Assembly (NCBI RefSeq): GCF_022533585.1
Contig: NZ_CP092827.1
Span: forward strand, 846,001-910,000
DNA: 64,000 nucleotides
Origin: Pseudomonas sp. LS.1a
GTDB taxonomy: Bacteria; Pseudomonadota; Gammaproteobacteria; Pseudomonadales; Pseudomonadaceae
Reading direction: 5' to 3'
In this document: in pieces, positions 8,420-16,568 of the stretch
How positions within the stretch are numbered: position 1 is the first letter of the stretch
How the letters are laid out: each line of letters begins with the position of its first letter
Notes under the pieces: generated by a model
Seen by the model: the letters and a program-made list of their open reading frames with translations, nothing else
What the model was told of the DNA's origin: nothing
The model's database searches: none
Program-made: the position numbers and the translations under genes

Positions 8420-8575
8420 TAGGTCTTGTCAAACCCTGGATCCGTCTATGCGGATCTCGCCATGCAGGCTGGCATGGTGGGTCGCACGCGCCATGGTCTG
8501 TGGACCAAGTATGTTGACGCGTACCGGGCGAGCTGGGTGCTCGCGGGAGACTACTCCCCTAGGACGGTGCGGATT
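8420..8575 (-). promoter_or_regulatory. yybP-ykoY manganese riboswitch
   Basis: On the minus strand the leader of the GDT1-type gene holds the two invariant segments of this class: GGGGAGTAG (8559-8551) and CGTCAACATAC (about 8521-8511), separated by a GC-rich hairpin (CGAGCACCCAGCTCG). The three-way junction closes with AAGACC near 8422-8428. Between the aptamer and the ATG a GGGGCGGG/CCCGCCCC stem (about 8356-8401) lies next to the ribosome-binding site and is a candidate expression platform, suggesting control of translation by Mn2+. Identification rests on the conserved segments and the downstream gene. Confidence 0.9.
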
Positions 8576-8610
8576 CTGCCTAGGCAGAACGCTTTCGGCA
8601 AGCGCTGTTT

Positions 8611-9609
8611 TTATCCGTGTGTTGCCTGGTAGATGCGGAAGCCGTCCGCCTCGTCGCGTATCTGGCAGTTGCCCAGCGCCCCTTCGATCAGCGGCTGGTA
8701 GCGCAGGAAGCTGTTGGCAACCAGGCGCATTTCGCCACCTTTTCGCAGATGAACGGCCGATTTTTTCAGCAAGTTTTCCGATGCCTGGTAGTTGGTGTGC
8801 ACCCCGGTGTGGAACGGCGGGTTGCTCAGGATCAGGCTCAGCCCGGTCGGCGCCGCGTCGATGCCATCGCCGCTGATCACTTCGCCTTCCAGACCATTGG
8901 CGGCCAAGGTCAGGCGGCTGGCGGCCACGGCGAAGGCATCAACGTCCAGCAGGGTCACCTGGCTTTGTGGATAACGGCGCTTGACCGTGGCGCCCAGCAC
9001 CCCGGCGCCGCAGCCGAAGTCCAGTACATGGCCGCTCGGCAGGCCATCGAGGTGCTTGAGCAGCAGGGCGGTGCCGCGATCGAGGCGACCATGGCTGAAC
9101 ACACCGGGCAGGCTGACCACCTGCAACGGGCCATCTTCCAGGCTGAGCTCGAAGCGTTCGGCCAGGCTTTCCAGGGGTTTGGCTTCTGGCGCGTGTTCGA
9201 TGGTCACCTGCCACAGCTGGCAATGGCGGGCACTGTCGAGCTTGCGCGGCTTGCCAAAGGCCTGCAGCTGCTTGGCCGCGCCTTCGATGCCACCACGTTT
9301 TTCGCCGACCAGGTACAGCTCGCGGCCGGCCAGGCGCGAGGCCAGGGCGTTGAGCAGGTAGGCGGCCAGTTCGCGGGACTTGGGCAGGAACAGCACGGCG
9401 CTGTCGAACGCCACGTCAGGGGGCTCGACTGCATAGTGGCTGCGGCCGGCGAAGCGGCTTTCGAGCATGGCCTGATCGCCCGCATGCCAGGTCCAGGCCT
9501 GGGCCTGGGGCAACTGAGCGAGCAGGCTGTCGGCGGGGGCGCCGGCGAGCAGCAGCGGCCCCTGGAACAGCTCTGCCTGGCGGAGCAACACTTCACTGCG
9601 CGGGTCCAT
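8611..9609 (-). CDS. rsmC: 16S rRNA (guanine-1207-N2) methyltransferase
   Basis: A 332-residue SAM-dependent enzyme that methylates G1207 of 16S rRNA in the 30S subunit. The N-terminal half is the RsmC-type duplicated, SAM-less domain. The C-terminal half has the SAM-binding motif [15 protein letters not shown] (about residues 194-208), the acidic LLDVDAFA and the catalytic SNPPFHTG (about 258-265). The length agrees with RsmC of other gammaproteobacteria. ATG at 9609 begins [11 protein letters not shown]. The stop codon lies just outside the riboswitch of the downstream gene. Confidence 0.9.
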   Translation of the reverse strand: MDPRSEVLLRQAELFQGPLLLAGAPADSLLAQLPQAQAWTWHAGDQAMLESRFAGRSHYAVEPPDVAFDSAVLFLPKSRELAAYLLNALASRLAGRELYLVGEKRGGIEGAAKQLQAFGKPRKLDSARHCQLWQVTIEHAPEAKPLESLAERFELSLEDGPLQVVSLPGVFSHGRLDRGTALLLKHLDGLPSGHVLDFGCGAGVLGATVKRRYPQSQVTLLDVDAFAVAASRLTLAANGLEGEVISGDGIDAAPTGLSLILSNPPFHTGVHTNYQASENLLKKSAVHLRKGGEMRLVANSFLRYQPLIEGALGNCQIRDEADGFRIYQATHG

Positions 9610-9663
9610 GGACGACGCCTCCTGGAAAAAAGTGGCGCAGTGTAGCAGAGCTAGGCGCCGGGC

Positions 9664-10629
9664 TCAGCTGACCACGCGGCGTGGCTGCCCGGCGAAGAAG
9701 GCCTGGGCATTCTCGCTGAGCTGGCCGACGATGCGCTGGCGCGACTCCACCGCACCCCAGGCACTGTGCGGGGTGATGATCAGGCGCGGGATGCCGGGCT
9801 CCAGCAGCGGGTTGCCGTTGACCGGCGGCTCCACGCTCAGCACATCGGTAGCGGCGCCGCCCAGGTGGCCACTGCGCAGGGCGTCGGCCAGCGCTTGCTC
9901 ATCGATCAGGCCGCCACGGGCGGTGTTGACTACCAGCGCGTTGGGCTTGAGCAGGGCCAGCTCGCGGGCGCCGAGCATGTGCCGGGTGTGCTCGTTCAGC
10001 GGGCAGTGCAGGGTCAGGGCGTCGACTTGCGGCAGCAGCTCGTCCAGTGGCAGCCGGTCGGCGCGATCCGGGCGGCCGGGGATCTGCCCGCTGAGCACGC
10101 GCATGCCGAAGGCTTCGGCCAGCCGCGCCACCGCGCCGCCCAGTTCACCATGGCCGAGCAAGCCAAGGGTCTTGCCTTCCAGTTCGACGATAGGGAAGTC
10201 CAGCAGGCAGAACTGGCTGGCCTTGGCCCACTGGCCGTCGGCTACCGCCTGGTTGTAGTCGCACAGGCGGGTGGCCAGGGCCAGCAGCAGGGCGAGGGTG
10301 TGCTGGGCGACGGACGGTGTGCCGTAGCCCTGGCAGTTGCACACGGTGATGCCCTGGGCACGCGCTGCCGCCAGGTCGACATTGTTGGTGCCGGTGGCGG
10401 CCACCAGGATCAGCTTCAGTTGCGGGTTGGCGGCCAGGGTCGCGGCGTCGAGCATGACCTTGTTGCTGACCACCGCCACCGCGCCCTGCAGGCGTTCGGC
10501 GACTTGCTCCGGGCGGGTGGCGGCGAACAGCTCGAACTCGTCGAACTGCTGCTTCAGGGGCGAGAGGTCGAGATCGCCCAGGTCCAGGGACTGGTGATCG
10601 AGAAACACGGCGCGACGCGGGCTGGGCAT
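9664..10629 (-). CDS. D-2-hydroxyacid dehydrogenase (glycerate/hydroxypyruvate reductase-like)
   Basis: A 321-residue NAD(P)-dependent D-2-hydroxyacid dehydrogenase. Visible marks: the nucleotide-binding GHGELGGAVA at about residues 151-160, the family signature LVVNTARGGLIDEQAL around 228-243 with its Arg, and the catalytic His in PHSAWGA near 285. Hydroxypyruvate/glyoxylate reduction (HprA-like) is the likeliest role, but substrate cannot be fixed from sequence. The ATG at 10629 (MPSPRRAVFLDH) is preferred; the frame continues upstream to 10704 into a REP element, which is unlikely to be coding. Confidence 0.85.
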   Translation of the reverse strand: MPSPRRAVFLDHQSLDLGDLDLSPLKQQFDEFELFAATRPEQVAERLQGAVAVVSNKVMLDAATLAANPQLKLILVAATGTNNVDLAAARAQGITVCNCQGYGTPSVAQHTLALLLALATRLCDYNQAVADGQWAKASQFCLLDFPIVELEGKTLGLLGHGELGGAVARLAEAFGMRVLSGQIPGRPDRADRLPLDELLPQVDALTLHCPLNEHTRHMLGARELALLKPNALVVNTARGGLIDEQALADALRSGHLGGAATDVLSVEPPVNGNPLLEPGIPRLIITPHSAWGAVESRQRIVGQLSENAQAFFAGQPRRVVS

Positions 10630-10670
10630 GAAGTTCTCCGAGGCTGGGCGGAATTTCGGTGTCACGGCCA

Positions 10671-10752
10671 TTCGCGGGTAAACCCGCTCCCACAGATATT
10701 GCACAATTGCAGAGGCTGGTGCAGTACCTGTGGGAGCGGGTTTACCCGCGAA
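10671..10752. repeat. REP inverted pair
   Basis: Reverse unit TTCGCGGGTAAACCCGCTCC and forward unit GGGAGCGGGTTTACCCGCGAA in the divergent interval between the dehydrogenase and acyl-CoA ligase genes. Apart from this pair, the 311-base interval holds only the promoter regions. Confidence 0.85.
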
Positions 10753-10941
10753 CAGGCCCTCAGCTTCACCACATGACCTGAAGCTGCCGCCGCAGTGTCT
10801 AGCTCAACCTTGCCGCCCGTCAACGCCCGCCACTCATACCTTTGCCACGCAAATCATTCCTTCGGCTGATTTAGCCGTCACATTGGCGAACTACAGTAGT
10901 TCCCAGACTTGTCCGGCCCGCTTTTCAGAAAAGGGATACCC

Positions 10942-12624
10942 ATGTTGCAGACCCGCATCATCAAGCCCGCCGAGGGCGCCTACGCCTACCCGCTGCTGAT
11001 CAAGCGCCTGCTGATGTCCGGCAGCCGCTATGAAAAGACCCGCGAAATCGTCTACCGCGACCAGTTGCGGTTGACCTACCCACAACTCAACGAACGCATC
11101 GCGCGCCTGGCAAACGTGCTGACCGAAGCCGGGGTAAAGGCCGGTGACACCGTGGCGGTGATGGACTGGGACAGCCACCGCTACCTGGAATGCATGTTCG
11201 CCATCCCGATGATCGGCGCGGTGGTGCACACCATCAACGTGCGCCTGTCGCCCGAGCAGATTCTCTACACCATGAACCACGCCGAAGACCGTGTGGTGCT
11301 GGTCAACAGCGACTTCGTCGGCCTGTACCAGGCCATCGCCGGGCAACTGACCACCGTCGACAAGACCCTGTTGCTGACCGACGGCCCGGACAAGACTGCC
11401 GAGCTGCCCAACCTGGTCGGCGAGTACGAGCAACTGCTGGCCGCCGCCAGCCCGCGCTACGACTTCCCGGACTTCGACGAGAACTCGGTGGCCACCACCT
11501 TCTACACCACCGGCACCACTGGCAACCCCAAGGGGGTGTACTTCACCCACCGGCAACTGGTGCTGCATACCCTGGCCGAAGCCTCGGTGACCGGCAGCAT
11601 CGACAGCGTGCGCCTGCTGGGCAGCAACGATGTGTACATGCCCATTACCCCGATGTTCCACGTGCATGCCTGGGGCATTCCCTACGCCGCCACCATGCTC
11701 GGCATGAAGCAGGTGTACCCGGGGCGCTACGAGCCGGACATGCTGGTCAAGCTGTGGCGCGAAGAGAAGGTCACCTTCTCCCATTGCGTGCCAACCATCC
11801 TGCAGATGCTGCTCAACTGCCCGAACGCTCAAGGGCAGGACTTCGGCGGCTGGAAGATCATCATCGGCGGCAGCGCGCTCAACCGCTCGCTGTACCAGGC
11901 CGCCCTGGCGCGCGGCATCCAGTTGACCGCCGCGTATGGCATGTCCGAGACCTGCCCGCTGATTTCCGCCGCCCACCTGAACGACGAGCTGCAGGCCGGC
12001 AGCGAGGATGAGCGCATCACCTACCGCATCAAGGCCGGCGTGCCGGTACCGCTGGTCGAGGCGGCCATCGTCGACGGCGACGGCAACTTCCTGCCCGCCG
12101 ACGGTGAAACCCAGGGCGAGCTGGTGCTGCGTGCGCCGTGGCTGACCTTGGGCTACTTCAAGGAGCCGGAAAAGAGCGAGGAGCTGTGGCAGGGTGGCTG
12201 GCTGCACACCGGTGATGTCGCCACGCTGGACGGTATGGGCTACATCGACATCCGTGACCGCATCAAGGATGTGATCAAGACCGGTGGCGAGTGGATTTCC
12301 TCGCTCGACCTCGAAGACCTGATCAGCCGCCATCCGGCCGTGCGCGAAGTGGCGGTAGTGGGGGTGGCCGACCCGCAGTGGGGCGAGCGCCCGTTTGCCC
12401 TGCTGGTGGTGCGCGAAGGCCAGGTCATCGACGCCAAGGCGCTGAAGGAACACCTCAAGCCGTTCGTCGAGCAAGGGCACATCAACAAGTGGGCCATTCC
12501 AAGCCAGATCGCCGTTGTTACTGAAATTCCCAAGACCAGTGTCGGCAAGCTCGACAAGAAACGCATCCGCCAGGACATCGTCCAGTGGCAGGCCAGCAAC
12601 AGCGCGTTCCTTTCCACGCTGTAA
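10942..12624 (+). CDS. Fatty-acyl-CoA ligase (AMP-binding, AlkK-like)
   Basis: A 560-residue ANL-superfamily ligase that activates a fatty acid to its acyl-CoA through an acyl-adenylate. Motifs: the P-loop-like TFYTTGTTGNPKG at about residues 184-196, AYGMSETCP near 334-342, the TGD of LHTGDVATLDGMGY near 425-438, and the catalytic Lys of SVGKLDKKRIR near 535-545. Size and closest match in memory are the medium-chain acyl-CoA ligases of P. putida (AlkK/PP_0763 type). The ATG at 10942 follows an AAGGGATA site; an upstream in-frame start at 10909 is less likely. It leads the cluster with the DUF1302, DUF1329 and LuxR genes. Confidence 0.9.
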   Translation: MLQTRIIKPAEGAYAYPLLIKRLLMSGSRYEKTREIVYRDQLRLTYPQLNERIARLANVLTEAGVKAGDTVAVMDWDSHRYLECMFAIPMIGAVVHTINVRLSPEQILYTMNHAEDRVVLVNSDFVGLYQAIAGQLTTVDKTLLLTDGPDKTAELPNLVGEYEQLLAAASPRYDFPDFDENSVATTFYTTGTTGNPKGVYFTHRQLVLHTLAEASVTGSIDSVRLLGSNDVYMPITPMFHVHAWGIPYAATMLGMKQVYPGRYEPDMLVKLWREEKVTFSHCVPTILQMLLNCPNAQGQDFGGWKIIIGGSALNRSLYQAALARGIQLTAAYGMSETCPLISAAHLNDELQAGSEDERITYRIKAGVPVPLVEAAIVDGDGNFLPADGETQGELVLRAPWLTLGYFKEPEKSEELWQGGWLHTGDVATLDGMGYIDIRDRIKDVIKTGGEWISSLDLEDLISRHPAVREVAVVGVADPQWGERPFALLVVREGQVIDAKALKEHLKPFVEQGHINKWAIPSQIAVVTEIPKTSVGKLDKKRIRQDIVQWQASNSAFLSTL

Positions 12625-12956
12625 CCGCCATGCGGGTCGCTTACCGCAGTTCGCGATCCGCATGCTAGAGCGGGTGAGCCTTGCCAAACGGCAGAAATAC
12701 GCCATCCTTTAGCACTGCCAGCGCGCAACCGGGACAACATTACAGCGAGTTGGCAGCACGGAGCGCAAATCACACTTTAGAGGGATCAAGCGCCTGTGCC
12801 TTGCTGGCTATAGTCGGGGCCAGGGGATTTTCAGGAATGGGGGAAGGCGACATGCGCAAGCCGTGTCGCCGCGGGCGCAAGCCTGTACACCGGTCGCTCG
12901 GGCCGTTCTTGAAAGGACTCACTGCCATAACAAAAAAAGTACATGGAGTAGCGTCG
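12625..12956. other. Intergenic leader before the DUF1302 gene
   Basis: This 332-base gap holds no gene I can support. It probably carries the promoter of the DUF1302-DUF1329 pair: a TATAGT hexamer occurs at 12809-12814. A GGAG site is placed 8 bases before the ATG at 12957. No REP unit was seen. Confidence 0.4.
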
Positions 12957-14840
12957 ATGAAATCTGCAAACCTGTTCTGGCGCCGGGCCAAGTTGCCCCT
13001 GGCCGTCAGCCTTGCTTCCACGCTCGCAAGTCCTGCTTTCGCTGTCAGTTTCAACATTGGTGAAATCGAAGGCCAGTTCGACTCGTCGCTCTCCATCGGC
13101 GCCAGCTGGTCGACGGCCAACCCCAACAAGAACCTGATCGGGGTGAACAACGGCGGCAAGGGCCTGTCGCAGACATCCGACGATGGCCACCTGAACTTCA
13201 AGAAGGGCGAAACCTTCTCCAAGATCTTCAAGGGCATCCATGACCTGGAGCTCAAGTACGGCGATACCGGCGTGTTCGTTCGTGGCAAGTACTGGTATGA
13301 CTTCGAACTGAAGGACGAAGGCCGCGAGTTCAAGGACATCAGCGACTCCAACCGCAAGGAAGGCGCCAAATCGTCCGGTGCCGAGCTGCTCGACGCCTTC
13401 GTCTACCACAATTACGCCATCGGCGATCAGCCTGGCTCGGTGCGCCTGGGCAAGCAGGTGGTGAGCTGGGGTGAAAGTACCTTCATCGGTGGCGGCATCA
13501 ACTCGATCAACCCGATCGACGTGTCGGCGTTCCGCCGCCCGGGGGCCGAGATCAAGGAAGGCCTGATTCCGGTCAACATGTTCTACGTTTCGCAGAGCCT
13601 GACCGACAACCTGTCGGCCGAGGCCTTCTACCAGATCGAATGGGACCAGACTGTCGTCGACAACTGCGGCACCTTCTTCTCCCAGCCGGACATTATTGCC
13701 GATGGCTGTACCGATAACCTGCGTGTGCTCAACAGCAGCCGGGCATTGTCGCCCCAGGCGCTCGCCGGCCTGTCGGCTTTTGGCGTGGACGTCAACAGCG
13801 AGGGCGTCAAGGTACGCCGAGGTGCCGACCGCGATGCCCGTGATAGCGGCCAGTTCGGGGTGGCGTTCCGCTACATGTTCGAGCCGCTGGATACTGAGTT
13901 TGGCGCCTACTTCATGAACTACCACAGCCGGGCACCGATCTTCAGTGCTACCGGGGCGCCGCAGGGGCTGTTCAATCTGGTGAACAACCCACTTGCGCCA
14001 CCAGCGGTGCGTGCGTTAGCGCCTTTGATCATCGCGGGCAACTCCGAGTACTTCGTCGAGTATCCGGAAGACATTCGCCTGTATGGCCTGAGCTTCTCCA
14101 CCACGTTGCCCACCGGCACGGCCTGGAGCGGCGAGCTCAGCTACCGCCCCAATGCTCCGGTGCAGCTCAACACTACGGACATTCTGTTTGCAGGGGTAAC
14201 ACCGATCGATCGAGCCCCCTTCAATAACGCTTCGGTGTTGACCGGCACGCCCGGGCAGGACCTGCATGGCTACCGGCGCAAGGAAATCACCCAGTTCCAG
14301 ACCACCTTTACCCACTTCTTCGACCAGGTCATGGGGGCCAGTCGCCTCACCGTGGTCGGTGAAGTCGGTGTCACCCATGTGGGCGGACTGGAAAGCACCA
14401 GCAAGGCGCGTTACGGGCGTGATCCGGTCTACGGTCCCGGCCCGCTGCCGAGCGGTACCTGCGCCATTCTCAACGGCAACACCATCATCGGCTCGGGGCT
14501 TGGTTCGTCGACCGCAAACCTGACCCGCAACTGCGAAAACGACGGTTTCACCACCTCGACCTCCTGGGGTTACCGCGCTCGTGCCATCTGGGACTACAAC
14601 GACGTGTTCGCCGGGGTCAACCTGAAACCCAGCGTGGCCTGGTCGCATGACGTCTCCGGCTATTCGCCGGGCCCTGGCGCCAACTTCGAGGAAGGCCGCA
14701 AGGCCGTCAGCCTGGGCCTCGACGCCGAGTACCAGAACACCTACACGGCAAGCCTGTCGTACACCAACTTCTTCGATGGCAAGTACACCACCGTGGATGA
14801 CCGCGACTTCGTCGCGCTCAGCTTCGGCGTGAACTTCTAA
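12957..14840 (+). CDS. DUF1302-family outer-membrane protein
   Basis: A 627-residue exported protein. The signal peptide (residues 1-28, ending PAFA) is followed by a long stretch of alternating polar and aromatic residues with repeated Trp/Tyr-Gly patterns and a C-terminal Phe (VALSFGVNF), typical of a beta-barrel inserted by the BAM machinery. It belongs to DUF1302, which in pseudomonads is nearly always followed by a DUF1329 gene. Four Cys in the 220-250 and 510-560 region might form surface disulfides. From memory, and not checkable here, P. putida homologues of this pair were linked to growth on fatty-acid esters. The ATG at 12957 has GGAG upstream. Confidence 0.85.
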   Translation: MKSANLFWRRAKLPLAVSLASTLASPAFAVSFNIGEIEGQFDSSLSIGASWSTANPNKNLIGVNNGGKGLSQTSDDGHLNFKKGETFSKIFKGIHDLELKYGDTGVFVRGKYWYDFELKDEGREFKDISDSNRKEGAKSSGAELLDAFVYHNYAIGDQPGSVRLGKQVVSWGESTFIGGGINSINPIDVSAFRRPGAEIKEGLIPVNMFYVSQSLTDNLSAEAFYQIEWDQTVVDNCGTFFSQPDIIADGCTDNLRVLNSSRALSPQALAGLSAFGVDVNSEGVKVRRGADRDARDSGQFGVAFRYMFEPLDTEFGAYFMNYHSRAPIFSATGAPQGLFNLVNNPLAPPAVRALAPLIIAGNSEYFVEYPEDIRLYGLSFSTTLPTGTAWSGELSYRPNAPVQLNTTDILFAGVTPIDRAPFNNASVLTGTPGQDLHGYRRKEITQFQTTFTHFFDQVMGASRLTVVGEVGVTHVGGLESTSKARYGRDPVYGPGPLPSGTCAILNGNTIIGSGLGSSTANLTRNCENDGFTTSTSWGYRARAIWDYNDVFAGVNLKPSVAWSHDVSGYSPGPGANFEEGRKAVSLGLDAEYQNTYTASLSYTNFFDGKYTTVDDRDFVALSFGVNF

Positions 14841-14865
14841 GCATTCAGATCCAGGACGACACGAC

Positions 14866-16230
14866 ATGAACAAGACCAGAAGTCTGCTGCAAGCCGGTGT
14901 GCTGGGCCTGTCCCTGCTGGCGACCAGCGTCATGGCTGCAGTATCCGCCGACGAGGCGGCCAAGCTGGGCAGTACCCTGACCCCGATGGGCGCCGAAAAG
15001 GCCGGCAACGCCGATGGCTCGATCGGCCCGTGGGAGCCGCTGTCGAAGAGTGCGGGCAGTGCCGACGGCAAGGGCTTCCTGTCCGACCCGTACGGCAGTG
15101 AAAAGCCGCTGTTCACCATCACTGCGCAGAACGCCGACCAGTACAAGGACAAGCTCTCGCCGGGCCAGCTGGCCATGCTCAAGCGCTACCCGGACACCTT
15201 CAAGATCCCGGTATTCAAGACCCATCGCGGTTCCACGGTACCGGCCGACGTATTCGCCGCCATCAAGGAAAACGCCACCAAGACCACCCTGGTGGAAGGC
15301 GGCAACGGCTTGAACAACTTCCGCACAGCCGTGCCGTTCCCCATCCCGAAAAGCGGCCTGGAAGTGATCTGGAACCATATCACCCGCTACCGCGGTGGCA
15401 GTGTCAGCCGCCTGGTGACCCAGGCCACGCCACAGCAGAACGGCTCCTTCAACCCAGTGTACTTCTCCGACCAGTTCGTCTTCCGCGAGCGCATGAAGGA
15501 CTACGACCCGAACAACCCAGGCAATATCCTGTTCTACTTCAAGCAGGAAGTGACCGCGCCTGCACGCCTGGCCGGGACCGTGCTGCTGGTGCACGAAACC
15601 CTCGACCAGGTGAAGGAACCGCGCAAGGCGTGGATCTACAACGCCGGCCAGCGCCGTGTGCGCCAGGCACCGCAAGTGTCGTACGACGGCCCGGGTACCG
15701 CCGCCGACGGTTTGCGCACCTCGGACAACCTGGACATGTTCAACGGTGCGCCAGACCGCTATGACTGGAAGCTGGAAGGCAAGAAGGAGCTGTACATCGC
15801 CTCCAACGCCTTCAAGCTCGACGACCCCAAGCTCAAGTATGCCGATATCATCAAGGCCGGCCATATCAATCAGGACCTGACCCGTTACGAGTTGCGTCGC
15901 GTGTGGCACGTGGTCGCTACCCTCAAGCCGGGCCAGCGACACATCTATGCCAAGCGTGACTTCTACATCGACGAAGACACCTGGCAGGCCGCGGTGATCG
16001 ACCAGTACGACGGCCGTGGCCAGCTGTGGCGCGTGTCCGAGGCGCATGCCCAGCCGTACTACAACGTGGAGGTGCCGTGGTACACCCTGGAGGCCATCTA
16101 CGACCTGCAGTCGGGCCGTTACCTGGCCCTGGGCATGAAGAACGAAGAGAAGCGCGCCTACGACTTCGGCTTCAGCGCCAGCAAGGCTGACTTCCAGCCA
16201 GCGGCACTGCGCCAGTCGGGTATTCGCTAG
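14866..16230 (+). CDS. DUF1329-family periplasmic/outer-membrane protein
   Basis: A 454-residue exported protein with a clear signal peptide (residues 1-24, cut after VMA). The mature part begins with SADEAAKLGSTLTPMGAEK, the hallmark of DUF1329. The C-terminal half has repeated YDWKLEGKKELY- and RRVWHVVATLKPGQRHIYAKR-type strands resembling LolA/LolB-like lipid-binding folds. Binding of a lipid or ester in the periplasm is an inference. The start codon follows the DUF1302 stop by 25 bases, so the two form one operon. A terminator follows at 16250-16277. Confidence 0.85.
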   Translation: MNKTRSLLQAGVLGLSLLATSVMAAVSADEAAKLGSTLTPMGAEKAGNADGSIGPWEPLSKSAGSADGKGFLSDPYGSEKPLFTITAQNADQYKDKLSPGQLAMLKRYPDTFKIPVFKTHRGSTVPADVFAAIKENATKTTLVEGGNGLNNFRTAVPFPIPKSGLEVIWNHITRYRGGSVSRLVTQATPQQNGSFNPVYFSDQFVFRERMKDYDPNNPGNILFYFKQEVTAPARLAGTVLLVHETLDQVKEPRKAWIYNAGQRRVRQAPQVSYDGPGTAADGLRTSDNLDMFNGAPDRYDWKLEGKKELYIASNAFKLDDPKLKYADIIKAGHINQDLTRYELRRVWHVVATLKPGQRHIYAKRDFYIDEDTWQAAVIDQYDGRGQLWRVSEAHAQPYYNVEVPWYTLEAIYDLQSGRYLALGMKNEEKRAYDFGFSASKADFQPAALRQSGIR

Positions 16231-16249
16231 ATATCGCGCAACCCCCGAG

Positions 16250-16277
16250 CGCCCCGGCTTGTCCGGGGCGTTTCATT
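16250..16277 (+). terminator. Rho-independent terminator after the DUF1329 gene
   Basis: Stem CGCCCCGG/CCGGGGCG with loop CTTGT, followed by TTTCATTTT, 20 bases after the stop codon. Confidence 0.8.
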
Positions 16278-16280
16278 TTC

Positions 16281-16388
16281 CTGTATCGGCCTCTTCGCGG
16301 GTGAACCCGCTCCCACAGGGATCGCACAGGTTTCAAGTCCAGTGCAGTAACTGTGGGAGCGGGTTCACCCGCGAAGAGGCCGGTACAG
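16281..16388. repeat. REP inverted pair
   Basis: Reverse unit TTCGCGGGTGAACCCGCTCC and forward unit GGGAGCGGGTTCACCCGCGAA with matching outer arms (GGCCTCTTC / GAAGAGGCC). The rest of the gap to 16568 shows no gene. Confidence 0.85.
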
Positions 16389-16568
16389 CAATAAAGCTGG
16401 TGAATACCTCAGCAAACCCCCGTCCCAGCCGCTGTCCATCGGCCATGTTGCTTTTTGTCGCAGTCTTTTCCAGGCCAATTGCGCCCATCATCTTCAAATG
16501 CGCAGCGTTACCCGCTAGTCTCGCAAGCATCCATACCGCCGTAGTCTTCCAACCAGAACGAGCCGGCC

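Noticed and set aside
8426..8632. Short plus-strand frame upstream of rsmC's stop
   Set aside because: Coincides with the yybP-ykoY riboswitch on the opposite strand and has no coding character.
10891..12705. 604-codon minus-strand frame across the acyl-CoA ligase
   Set aside because: Shadow of the ligase gene; low-complexity His/Gly/Val translation and no ribosome-binding site.
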